Of a stretch of DNA of 64,000 bases, positions 22,577-33,033 are shown in pieces (positions within the stretch are counted from its first letter, which is position 1; the number at the start of each line of letters is the position of its first letter). The translations under genes and the position numbers were made by a program. The DNA comes from Mycoplasma yeatsii (GTDB lineage: Bacteria > Bacillota_I > Bacilli_A > Mycoplasmatales > Mycoplasmataceae): NCBI RefSeq assembly GCF_030815295.1, contig NZ_JAUSWP010000002.1. One strand, 5' to 3'. Under the pieces are notes generated by a model. That model was not told the DNA's origin and ran no database searches. It saw only the letters and a program-made list of their open reading frames with translations.

Positions 22577-22660
22577 ACAAGCAACTGCATGCTTGCTTGA
22601 TTTTTTTTTTTTTTTTGGAATAATGAATTAGTATATTTCCAAGAAAGATAGGGGATAAAA
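22577..22660 (+). promoter_or_regulatory. Hairpin, 16-nt poly-T tract and promoter region of the repeat protein at 22661
   Basis: A hairpin (CAAGCA...TGCTTG, about 22578-22595) is followed by a pure T16 tract (22601-22616). TAGTAT/TATATT at 22629-22637 could be a -10 box, and AGATAGGGG is an RBS-like site. The same layout precedes the paralog at 31077: T15, then exactly 44 nt to the ATG. The gene-proximal 44 nt are strongly conserved between the two copies, whereas the hairpin sequence differs but still pairs. Long homopolymers at mycoplasma promoters can give phase variation. Confidence 0.6.
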
Positions 22661-24454
22661 ATGAAACTTAGACATCTTTTAACAAAAAAATTAACAATAG
22701 CAGTCTCTTCGCTTATAGTTACAGCTTCAGCCGCTACAGCGACAGGGGTTTTAGTTACTAAATCAAAATCAAAAATAGATATTTCTAAATTGAAGCTTGA
22801 AACAAATGTTGGATCTTTTACTGAAAAAAACAATGATTTAATAATAGAGAAATTTATTGATATTAATAAAGAAAAAATAGTTGAACTTACTAAAGTTGAT
22901 TTTGTTGTGAAAAAAGAAAATACAAACTCAATAATTGTCGAAATTAAAAAAGACAATGAAAAATATCAAGGTTCAATCGCAATTAATTTCACACTTAAGA
23001 CAGATATTTCAACTTTAGATTTAAATCCTAATGTTGGAGGATTCAATTCAGATGATGCTAGTGTTATTATTCAAAAATTTATTGATATTAATAAAGATAA
23101 GTTAACTGGTTTCAACGAAAATGATTTTGAAGTTTTAAGCAATGAAGATGAAATTTTAATATTAAAAGTTAAAGATGATAACAATGATTGATTTGGTAAT
23201 ATTCTAATTAACTATAGTATTAAAATTAATATTCAAACTATTAGACCATTTAATAATTTTGCAGTAGATGATGATCAAGACCAAGAAATTATAACTACAT
23301 TTTTAAGAATTAATAATAGAACTTTACAAAACGATTTAACTAAAGATGATTTAGAAATTGAAAAATTACCTGGACGAGTAGGTGATTCTGGCAAAGCAAT
23401 TCTAAAAGTTAAAGAAGATAATCAAAAATATCAAGGACAAATAACAATAACTTATAGAATTAGAAAAGATATCAACACAATTGAAGGACTAAAAACTGAA
23501 TTATTCTGTTTAGATTCAAATGCTGATGAATCAAAAATCAAAGGTTCAATAGTAAATCTATTTTCTGAATTAAATAAACAAAAAATATATCCATTAGCAT
23601 TTTGAAACTTAAATGTTGTTAACTTAAACATTAATGAGAAAAAAGCAACTATTAGAATCATTAATTCTGAAGATTATAAAGGTCAAATAGAAGTTACATT
23701 TAAAGATAAATTAGATATTTCTAAAATTGATGGATTAAAAAATACTATTTTAAAATACAGTGAATCAACTGCAAATTTTGAAATAAGTGATTTTATAACT
23801 GCCAACAAAGATAAGCTACCATTACTGATTGCAAGCGATCTTAAGATAAGTAAAAAAGAACGTGATAAAAATAAATTGGTTATAAAAGTACATGATTCAA
23901 GATTTTATAAAGGTGAAATTACAATTAATTGAATACCACTTACTGATATTTCTAAAAATAAAGATATCAAGTTATCTATCGATTTAAAAGACGAAAAACC
24001 TTTAGAAAATAACATAATTGAATTATTTTATGAAACTAACAAAGAGACTTTCGAAAAATTAGAAGTAAAAAAAGAAGATGTAAAAGTAGAAAGTGTTATT
24101 TATAGCCGTGAAGAAGCTAATATTAGAATACTTGGTTCAGAAAAATATTGAGCAAGATTTAAAGTAAATTATAAATTTAATAGAATTGATATTAACACTT
24201 TAAAAATTAAAACTTTAAATGTTCGTGGTAAAAAAGAAATTAACGAACAAGTTATAAAAAAAGCGTTTGCTGAACAATATTCAAATTTATTCTTCCGTTA
24301 TAGTTGAGAATTCTTTGGATATGTTCAAACATTTTATCCATCATTAACAGATGAACACGTTGAAGTTGTAGAAATAAAAAATGACTCTGTTGAAGTTAAA
24401 ATCTCATTTGAAAACTGATTTAAAAATAGTTTAAAACTAAGATTAATAAAATAA
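22661..24454 (+). CDS. Secreted/anchored protein with seven ~75-aa repeats
   Basis: A 597-aa protein with an N-terminal signal/anchor (residues 1-33, no lipobox Cys), then about seven tandem repeats of roughly 75 residues beginning near 40, 115, 190, 264, 338, 420 and 505. Each has the pattern DIS-x-L..., NKxKL, xxDFE, then a strand-rich IIVKVKDxxxKYxGxIxINF. Comparable repeat domains occur in M. mycoides-group lipoproteins of unknown function. The C-terminal ~25 residues (NWFKNSLKLRLIK) are conserved with the paralog at 31077-32812. It is a single-gene unit with a hairpin and poly-T tract upstream and a terminator downstream. It is probably surface-exposed; the function is unknown. Confidence 0.75.
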
Positions 24455-24458
24455 TTAG

Positions 24459-24485
24459 AAAAGGTGCTTTTGCACCTTTTATTTT
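24459..24485 (+). terminator. Terminator after the repeat protein
   Basis: AAAAGGTGC-TTT-TGCACCTTTT stem plus T's. Confidence 0.88.
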
Positions 24486-24529
24486 GATTACTTTTCATCT
24501 CTTAACATAACTTATCAAATAAACTTATA

Positions 24530-24735
24530 TAGTAAAAAACTCAACTTTGGACACTATATTCTAAGTGTTTTGACAATTTCTGAATGTATTTTAATGCAAT
24601 AAATGTTTTCTCATCATTCTTTTAGTCTAGACTTAATTCTGCAATTTTGTTGAACGTTATCTTTTTTCTATATCAACTCCACCATCACCCAATTTCTACA
24701 TTCTTTATCATCAAATGTTTTATCTAAAATTAAAA
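24530..24735 (-). pseudogene. Possible remnant of an IS3-family transposase C-terminus
   Basis: The 390-base gap 24483-24873 holds no intact gene. On the minus strand one frame reads, with stops, ...NVQQNCRIKSRLKEWWENIY... This resembles the NxxRIKxxLKxMSPxxYR end of IS3-type transposases, followed by TGTCCAAAGTTGA, which looks like an IS terminal sequence. This is pattern memory only; no inverted repeat or complete element is present. Confidence 0.25.
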
Positions 24736-24873
24736 TACATATCTTCTTAGTTAATTGAACCTATAGTAAATTATTTATAATTTTTATAAAAAATTCTAAA
24801 AGCTCATTGACTGTTTTATTTATACTTTTTATAATTTTACTGAAAATAGAAAAATAAATAAGAAAGGTTTTTT

Positions 24874-27132
24874 ATGACAATTTCATTATTTAATTATGTG
24901 AAATTTACTTTTAAAAATGTTATTAAAAAGAAAAGTTCAATCTTCTTTCCAACAATTGTTTTAGTCGCTTCTATGTGTATGGGAATTATTTTGACTAGTG
25001 TGATTCCGATTAAGTATATTGACTTAACCTCTTTTTTATACACTATTTTATTGATTATTATGACAATAATTTTTAGTTCAATTAAAGCTTTGAACCTTTT
25101 TAAAGATCTTGAAGTTGAAGGGATTGAAATATTAAGTTTATCTAAACCAATTTCAAGAAAATCTTTAGTGATAGGAAAACTAATCTCATTTAGTCTTTTA
25201 AATTTAATTTGAAGTTGTGTGTTTTTTATTTGTGGTTTGCTGTTCTTTTATGCTAATAATAGTTTTAATCAAATGTTTTTAAAAAGTTTATTATTAGCTT
25301 TTATTAGTTTTTGTAGCTTTTTTATCTTTGGATTATTAGTAATCATTTTAAGTTTTAAATTATCTCAAAAAATCACTATAATGATTCCTTTAATCATTTT
25401 TGTCCCACTAAGTTTAATTGGTTTAGTAATTTCAACTAATGTTAAAACAACTCTTGATCAAACAGCTTTTTACATAAATCGAGTTTATAAAGATCATCAC
25501 GCAGGAAATGAAGTAAATGCCGAAGCTTATTTTTTAAATAACCAAGATCAACTATTTTTAATCCCTAATGGTAGTGATAATCATAGTTTTGATGAACAAC
25601 AAACTAAATATTTAGAACAAATAATTAAACATACTAGCACTACATCATTCAATTGACAATTATATAGTTGGATTGCTATTCCTTATCAATTGATTAACGT
25701 TTTTAATTTTAATAATAAAAATCTTTTTAGTTCTTTAGAAAGTAATTCAGAAAATAATCTAAACAACTTTGTTTATTATAATGATTTAGACAATTTTGCT
25801 TATCAATATAAATTAGAAAAAAATACCAAACAAACTAAGTATTTAACTGAATCAAATAAACATAGTTATATTGTTCCGGGATTATTAAAATCACATTCAA
25901 TTTTTTCAGTTGCTAGTCAAGATTTGCTAGCTGAATTAGAAAATTATGATTTAGTTTATGCTATTAATGGTGTTGATGATCCAACTAAAGATTTTGAAAC
26001 CGATCAACAAGACTTTGCAAAAATCAATAACTTAATTGGAAAAATAAAATGAGACTATGTTAAACAAGTTTTAAAAGATCAACAATTTAATAAAATAGCT
26101 AATGATTTTGTTAATAAATTTATAAAAAATAATCAACAATTTATACAACAAAAAAACTTAGATTTAATTCATCAAAATTTAATTAAAGCACTTGAAAATG
26201 AGTTAAATAACAACGAAAGTCAAATTAATCAATATGTTAATGATAATCTAGTGTTATTTAGCAGGGTATCGTTAAAAGATAATTTAATTAAATCATTTGA
26301 AGAAAAACTAATTTATTATGCAGTTAGTTTAATGAATTATATTTATTTTAATTATCAAAATAATGTGATTTATCAAGCTATGATTAAACATCCTAATAAA
26401 GAATTACATGGTAATTACCAATACAAGTTAATGATTAATAATAAAGAATATAAGTTAGGTGGATATAGCGGTTATTCAACTGTAGTACATGAAAAATTAG
26501 ATAATAATGCTAGTCAAAACCAAGAACAATTAAAAGAACAAATTGAAAATGATTTAAATCTTATTAAAAATGATGATCTTAAAGCATTGTGAGAAGATTA
26601 TCAAAAAGCTAATAGCACTCAAGAACGAAATAAAATAGCGAATTTATTATTAGATCTAACAAAATTAAAAAATCTTTTAAACACTTTTCAAGGCAATGAT
26701 AATCAAGCTGCTGGTTATATTTCAGAAATAGATGATGACTTAAGACAAAAAGTTGTTGAATTTATTAAAAATCAAATTAAAGATGTTGAAGATCAAATAA
26801 ATAAATCAACTATAACTAAGAAAAAATTCTCAGAAAAGTTAGATCAATTAATTAAAAAACCAGATGGAATTAATTTAGATAAATTGACAAATATTTTAAA
26901 AAACTGAAATGAATTAGAAAAAAGGCAATCAGATAAATCTAAATTTACAACTAGATATAAAACAAGGCCAAGCAAAACTAATTTCTTATTCCAATCATCA
27001 GATAATTTATATTCAATAACTAGAGATAAAAAGGTTGTCAATAATTACATATTATTTGTCATTTGGTTATTGTTGATAGCCATTGAATTTGTAGTAGTAT
27101 TTAAACTTTACCAAAGAAAGGATTATAAATAG
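24874..27132 (+). CDS. ABC transporter permease with large extracellular domain
   Basis: A 752-aa membrane protein. The N-terminal ~195 residues contain six hydrophobic segments (near 20-45, 50-70, 110-130, 140-165 and 170-190) and resemble ABC-2 type exporter permeases (ALNLFKDLEVEGIEILSLSKPISR is a typical cytoplasmic coupling stretch). A hydrophilic, N/Q/K-rich domain of about 500 residues follows and should face outside. It ends with one C-terminal helix (ILFVIWLLLIAIEFVVVF) and a short basic tail. It is first in an operon with the ATPase at 27135 (2 nt apart) and three secreted paralogs. Two Trps use rare TGG. RBS AGAAAGG. The substrate is unknown. Confidence 0.7.
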
Positions 27133-27134
27133 GT

Positions 27135-27839
27135 ATGAATAAAATCTTAGAAGTAATTAATTTAACAAAAATATTTGAGCAATCAAATAGAGGTATTAAA
27201 GATATTAATATGACTATTTATGATGGTGATTTTCATGCATTTATTGGTGAAAATGGATCTGGTAAAACTACTACAATTAAAACAATTATTGGTGCTTTTT
27301 GAGATTATCAAGGACAAGTGTTAATTGATAATATTGATATTAAAAATCCAAAAGCTAGAGCAATTATCGGTTATGTTCCTGAAAGTGCAATATTTCCTAA
27401 AGAGTTAACTTCTTATCAGTATTTAATTAATTTTGCTATGTTATGAAATCTTGATGTAAAACAAGCTGATTTGAAAATTAAAAACTTTTTAAAAATGTTT
27501 AATATTTTAGATTTAATAAATGAAAAACCCGCTAATTTTTCATCAGGTCAAAAGAAAAAGATTTTATTGATTCAAGCATTGTTAAATGATCCTAAATTAA
27601 TTATTTTAGATGAACCGGCTAGTAATTTAGACCCAACAGCTAGATATGAGTTATTCTCATTTTTACAAAAAATTAATCAAGAGCAAAAAATTACAATTTT
27701 AATTTGTTCTCATATACTTTCTGAAATAGATAAATACGTTAACTCAACAACTTTATTAGATCGTGGAAGGGTAGTTTATACAGGTAAAAAACACAAACAT
27801 TTAGAAGATTTATTTTATGAAAAAGTTATTGCTAAGTAG
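27135..27839 (+). CDS. ABC transporter ATP-binding protein
   Basis: A 234-aa ATPase subunit of an exporter-type ABC transporter. Walker A GENGSGKTTT is near residues 38-47. The signature is SSGQKKK near 136, replacing LSGGQ (a degenerate but common form). Walker B is LIILDEPASNLDP, and the switch His lies in ICSHI. The ATG lies 2 nt after the permease stop, and the stop codon lies inside the next gene, which starts 23 nt earlier at 27817. It is presumably the motor for the permease at 24874. Confidence 0.9.
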
Positions 27840-29220
27840 TTTAATATTACTTGCTCCATTGTCTAGTATTAGTTGTAAATTAAATAAAAATCAAGAAGTA
27901 AATCAAACTGTTGTTAACAAAAATTTTTATCAATATGCTGTTATTGAAAAATTACTAAATGAACTTTTTAATAATAATCAAATTTTAAAAAAACAATACA
28001 TAAATCAACAAGAAAATTATTCAGATCATAAAATCGCTAATCTTGAATATCTTTTAACATTATTACCAATTTTTAATCCTAGAGACATAAGAAATAATGT
28101 AAGTAATTTTCATATTATTAATCATAAAGCAAAAGAAGTTTTAACCCAATTACTAAATCATGATTGGTATTGATTCTTAAAGAATCTTAATCAATTTGAA
28201 TATAACTTTAACCCTTATAATGATAGATATTTTGGATCTGAATTAGAAAAAATTTTATTTAAATTATTTGATAGTAAAGATTTTTCAAATCAATTAAAAA
28301 AACAATTTCAAGTTGATTCATTATTGATTAATCTTGAATCAAAAATATTCAGTCAAATAATTGAAGTTGATATCGAAAATAACAATAAGTTACTAAATCA
28401 AAATCAATATCAAGATAAAAAGGCTTTATATTTAATTTATGATCAAAATAAAGCTATTAAATTATTAAAATACAAATCTGCTGAAATTGTTAAATATAAA
28501 GTTTTTCCTGATCTATTTGTTTTTAAAAATACAAATAATTTAAGAGAACAAATAACTGAATTAGAAAATAAAATTAACCAAAATAGAAATCACTTAATTG
28601 ACGAAGAATTTTCAGAGATTGAACCATCATATAAAAAATTTGTTGAAGATTTTAAAGATGATTTTTTAGATGATGATATAGTTTATGAAATTAATAGTCA
28701 TCTTAAAAGAAGTAAATCAGATCAAACACAAAAAGATTTTGAACAATTAAACGAATTAATTAATAAAACATTTAATAGTTTAAATGAATTAGTTGGAAGC
28801 AAAGATATTATAAATAAGCAAGTTTTTGATAATTGAAAAAATATATTTATAAACGAATTATTAAATGACAAATATCAAAAATATTTCAATTCACTAAAAG
28901 ATAAACTTAGTGATAATAACTTTAATAGTTTTGTTCAGAAATGATCTGATAATGCTGATCAGCTTTTAAATAAATTACAAGCAAAATTACCAGAAATAGA
29001 TGTAGACAAAAAATTTAAACTTTCTGAAAAACATAGTGATGAAAAATTCTATAGTTTTTTAGAGTTTAATCAATACAATAGTTTTTTAACAGAAACTATT
29101 GATCAAATTAATAAAGTTGAGAATTTAAAAAATATAAAAAGTGACCAAGCAGGAATTAACAAAATACTTGAAAACTATAAAATACTTAGATATAGCTGGA
29201 GGTCAATCAAATGAAGTTAA
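27817..29220 (+). CDS. Lipoprotein, first of three secreted paralogs in the ABC operon
   Basis: A 467-aa predicted lipoprotein. The signal peptide ends in LSSISC, with lipidated Cys20. The mature part is highly charged, N/Q/K-rich and mostly helical, with a coiled-coil region (about 245-330). The stretch YxxAVIEKLLNELFNNN...KKQYINQQ and the later HDWYWFLKNLNQF align with matching stretches in the next two genes, so the three are paralogs. It overlaps the ATPase gene by 23 nt in another frame. UGA must be read as Trp near the end; the true stop is at 29218-29220, inside the start of the next gene. It may be a substrate-handling or anchoring component of the exporter. This is inferred from context only. 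Confidence 0.75.
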
Positions 29221-30038
29221 ATAAAAAAATAGCTAAAAAAATATCTTTAAGTTTTGTTATATTTATTTTGATTATTCCTGTTATTGCAATTCTTGGTCAA
29301 TTCAAATTTAAAAGTCAAACACCTGAATTAGAAATTCCAACAAATCATAAAGTAAAAATTGATAAGCTCTCTGATCAACAACAAATATCAGCTAAATATC
29401 TAAATAAATTAGTTGAAACTACTTTTAAAACTAACCAACTAGCTAAAGATAAGTTTTTAAAATCACAAGAACAAGCCACATTGTTATTTAATCAACTTAA
29501 ACAAATTACTGATCAAAATAAAGTTAATGATTTTATAAACAAAAACTGATTATTTGTTTTAAAAAATATTGATAAATTTCAGTTAAAATTCAAAGATTAT
29601 TGAACTTTAAATGAATATGTTACAAACATTAATCAAGCACATAGTTCAAGCTTTATCAATAAAATAGATGAATTAAAAAATACTAAACACGATGATATTG
29701 ATCTAAAGCAAAATTATTTTGATTTTATGCATTTAGGTGAAGAATCTCAACACAACCATGGACCAAACTACTCATTTTACTTACGATTAGATAAACTAGC
29801 AATTAGAATTTTAATTAGTAGAGATAAAGATAAAAATGACTTTAAATTTGATAAGTTTATTTATTTTAATAAAGCACAAAATAATAATTTTACTGTTTTA
29901 ATAGCTCAAGTAATTCATCAAATTATCCATCGAGATAATAGAGCAATTCAAACTTTTGAAGATGAAATAGTTTCAAATTATGGATTTGCTACACTTAATG
30001 ATTTAGTGTTAAGAAAGGATGATAATAATGAAAAATAA
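29211..30038 (+). CDS. Membrane-anchored paralog in the ABC operon
   Basis: A 275-aa protein with an N-terminal helix (about residues 12-34) but no lipobox, so probably a signal anchor. It shares with its neighbours the block SAKYLNKLVETTFKTN...KDKFLKSQ and the core NWLFVLKNIDKF. A short His-rich patch (HLGEESQHNHG, about 172-183) is specific to it and could bind metal. It starts 10 nt before the end of the upstream lipoprotein gene, behind GGAGG (29198-29202), and ends 11 nt inside the next gene: tight translational coupling. The function is unknown. Confidence 0.65.
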
Positions 30039-30861
30039 AATTAGATACTTATTATCATCTTTGATAATGATATTTACAATTACTAGTGTTGTCAGTTGTA
30101 AAACTAACTCAAATGCAATTGTAATTAATAATATTAAAGATCAAAATAAACATAAGTGAGATGTCTTTTTAAGTCAATCTTATGTAGTAGATTTATTAAA
30201 TCTAGCATTCAATGACCAAGAACAAAAAGCCAAATATATCGAAACACAAAAAGATCTTGATGATAATTATTTTAACCAATTAAGAGAATATTTTACCTAT
30301 GCAAATAATGTGGTTAGAAGTTATTCATACGATGGTGATAAACAACCATTTGGATATCAAGAATTTTCTAAAAAACTTGATCAATTATTTCAAGAAAATT
30401 GATTATGAGCTTTATTTAATATTGATAAATTTAAATTTGTTTTATATGGTGAATCAGAACAGTTTATTAAACAAGTTGAAGAAGCTAATCGTGATTCACA
30501 AAAAAGTAGTGTTTTAGTTGGATCATTTATTAAATTAAAAACTAATCTAATAAACCAATATGTAATCTATCAAACAAGTAATAAAGAGGCTTATTTATAT
30601 TTATTAACTTCAAGTAATAATATTTTTAAAATAAATATTAATAAAACTGATTCAAAAACTAAAGTAGAACTAGAACAATATACTTATGCTTATGAAACTT
30701 TTTTAGATAAACCTGATCAAATCAAAAATTTTGATTTTAAAAAATATGCACATGTAACTTCGCTACACAACTCAAGTAATGCGACACAAAAAAATCTTTT
30801 CGACGCTCAATATGGAGGTTTACCTTTAAGATTAACTGTTGTTGACATTATTAAAAAATAA
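30028..30861 (+). CDS. Lipoprotein, third secreted paralog in the ABC operon
   Basis: A 277-aa predicted lipoprotein; the signal peptide ends in ITSVVSC, with Cys24. It shares with the two upstream genes the block SQSYVVDLLNLAFND...KYIETQ and NWLWALFNIDKF, then has its own C-terminal domain ending GGLPLRLTVVDI. RBS AGAAAGGATG overlaps the end of the previous gene. It is last in the operon; a hairpin plus poly-T (30999-31032) could terminate the transcript. The function is unknown; the conserved W...L-N-I-D-K-F core suggests all three bind a similar partner, perhaps the large extracellular domain of the permease. Confidence 0.7.
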
Positions 30862-30995
30862 TTATTTACAATCTTAACTAAAGAATATTGTTATCAATAT
30901 TTAAATTCATTTATTGCTTAATTATATTTAATAAATTTTACATTTTTTAATACATTATTTAGATTTGCCCTTCAGTTCATTTTGTTTAATATTCC

Positions 30996-31076
30996 AGACC
31001 AGTACCCCCTGGTTGAATTTTTTTTTTTTTTTGCAATAATGAAATAGTATATTTTCATGAAAGCTAGGGGATAAGA
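30996..31076 (+). promoter_or_regulatory. Hairpin, 15-nt poly-T tract and promoter region of the paralog at 31077
   Basis: ACCAG-TACCCC-CTGGT (30999-31014) is followed by T15 (31018-31032), then 44 nt to the ATG, closely matching the 44 nt before 22661 (AATAATGAA, TAGTATATTTT, AGGGGATAA). It may serve both as the operon terminator and as a homopolymer-controlled promoter region. Confidence 0.55.
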
Positions 31077-32812
31077 ATGAAACTTAAAGGTTTACTTACA
31101 AAAAAAATAATAATTGCTGACTCTTCGGGTGTAGTAACTATTTCAGGAGCTACAACAACAGGTGTATTAGTTAGCAAAATAAAATTAAAACAGATATTTC
31201 AAAAATAGAACTTAAAACAGACATTGGATTTATAAAAGAAAAGAACAATAATTTAATTATTCAAAAATTCATTGATATAAATAAAGATAAACTAACTGAA
31301 CTTAATAAAGATGATTTTGATTTGAAAGAAGAAAACGCAAACTCAATAGTTGTTGAAGTTAAAAAAGATAATCAAAAATATAAAGGTGAAATTACAATTA
31401 ACTTTAAATTTACAATTGATATTTCAACTTTAGATTTAGATATTAATGTTGGATCATTTAATTCAGATGATGCTAGTGTAATTATTCAAAAATTCATTGA
31501 TGTAAATAAAGAAAAACTAACTGGACTAACTAAAGATGATTTTGAAATTTTAAGTAATGAAAATGAACATTTAATAATAAAAGTTAAAGATAGTATCGAT
31601 GAATGATCTGGTCAAGTTTTAATTAATTTTGATATTAAAACTCACATTCAAAGCATCGGATTATTTAATTTTTTTGCTGTAGATAACGATCAAGATCAAG
31701 AAATTATAGTTACATTTTTAAGAATTAATAATCAAGTTTTACAAAATGATTTAACTAAAGACGATCTAGAAATTAAAAAAATACCTGGACGAGTAGATGA
31801 TTCAGCTAAAGCAATTCTTAAAGTCAAAGATAGTTCAAATAAAAAATATCAAGGTGAAATAGAAATATTATATAGAATTAGAAAAGATATCAACATAATT
31901 GAAGGTTTAAAAACTGAACTATTCTGTTTAGATCCAAATGCTAGTGAATCAACTATAAAATCTTCAATAAAAAATATATTCTTTGAATTAAACAAAGAAA
32001 AAATATATCCACTAGCACCATTTAAATTAGATGTTGTTAATCTAAATATTGAAGAAAGAAAAGCATCTATTAAGATCATTAATTCTGAAGAATACAGAGG
32101 ACAAGTAGAAATTACTCTTCAAGATAAATTAGATATAAGTAAAATTAGTTCTTTAATAACTACAATTAATAAATATCCTCCTTCAAGTGCAAATCGTGAG
32201 ATAAAAGATTTTATTACTGCTAATAAAGATAAATTAGTTATTGAAGCTAAAGATTCACCATATTATCAAGGTAAAATTACAATTAATTTAAAACAACTTG
32301 ATGATATTTCTAATAATAAAAATATTAAATTATCTATCGATCTAAAAGATAATAAACCTTTTGAAAATAATATAATCGAAGCGTTTTATGAAACTAACAA
32401 AAATGAGTTTGAAAAATTGAACATAAAAAAAGAAAATATAAAAGTTTCAACTATTATCTTTAAAGATGAAAAAGTTACAATTAAAATACTTGGATCTGAG
32501 TCATATTATGGAAGTTTTAAAGTAAAATACAAGTTTAACAGAATCGATATTAATACTTTAAGTTCTAGAATAAGATCTTTAAATGTACGTGGTAAAGAAG
32601 AAATTAATGAAGAAGTTATAAAAGAAGCTTTTGCTAAACAATATGGTAGTTTCTTCTTCGAATATAACTGAGAATTCTTTGGATATGCTGTTTCATCTAC
32701 TAACAAATTTACTGAAGAAGATGTTATAAAAATAGATGATAACTCTGTTGAAGTTGAAATCTTATATGAAAGCTGATTTAAAAACACTTTAAAACTTAAA
32801 TTAATAAAATAA
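31077..32812 (+). pseudogene. Frameshifted paralog of the seven-repeat protein
   Basis: A close paralog of 22661-24454. The first 43 codons run from ATG 31077 to a TAG at 31206-31208. All later similarity (from about 31190, ...TDISKIELKTDIGF...) is in the reading frame one base back and continues unbroken to TAA at 32810-32812, giving about 540 codons. One missing base near 31180-31190, in the A-rich stretch AAAATAAAATTAAAACAG, explains this. Signal-peptide codons, repeats and the C-terminus (FKNTLKLKLIK) are otherwise intact. It is either a recent pseudogene, an ON/OFF switch by slippage in the A-runs, or a sequence error. No in-frame ATG follows soon after the shift. Confidence 0.8.
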
Positions 32813-32817
32813 TTAAT

Positions 32818-32844
32818 AAAAGGTGCCCGAAGCACCTTTTTTCT
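32818..32844 (+). terminator. Terminator after the frameshifted paralog
   Basis: AAAAGGTGC-CCGA-AGCACCTTTTTT, nearly the same stem as after the other paralog (24459-24485). Confidence 0.88.
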
Positions 32845-32963
32845 TTATCTAATATTTTTTTAATTCTATAAACAAAACTTAATTATAATTGAATTTCACT
32901 TAATAAATTTGAATTCAATTATGTTTTTCACATACTAAAAAATAAGTACAATCCTTAAAAACC

Positions 32964-32989
32964 TTGACTTATATATATATATATATAAT
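32964..32989 (+). promoter_or_regulatory. Promoter with (TA)9 spacer in front of the PAP2 gene
   Basis: A -35 box TTGACT at 32964-32969 and a -10 box TATAAT at 32984-32989 are separated only by TA repeats (tract 32970-32987, nine units, the last merging with the -10). The spacer is 14 bp here; one or two more TA units would give 16 or 18. The M. mycoides vmm gene is controlled by changes in a TA run in its promoter spacer, so this looks like a phase-variable promoter. Confidence 0.65.
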
Positions 32990-33033
32990 TTTTATTGTTT
33001 TATGAATATAGAGATTTTTAAAAATAAGAAGGC

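Noticed and set aside
22537..22956. Minus-strand gene of ~139 codons
   Set aside because: It runs antisense through the start of the repeat protein and the poly-T tract, giving a low-complexity F/S/K product; the plus-strand frame is supported by its paralog.
30996..31032. Treating the poly-T tract simply as a terminator
   Set aside because: A terminator role is possible here, but the same hairpin, tract length and 44-nt distance recur before 22661, where no plus-strand gene lies upstream, so a promoter-linked role was kept as the main reading.
32506..32835. Minus-strand gene of ~109 codons
   Set aside because: It is an antisense shadow of the conserved C-terminal repeat of the paralog and spans its terminator.
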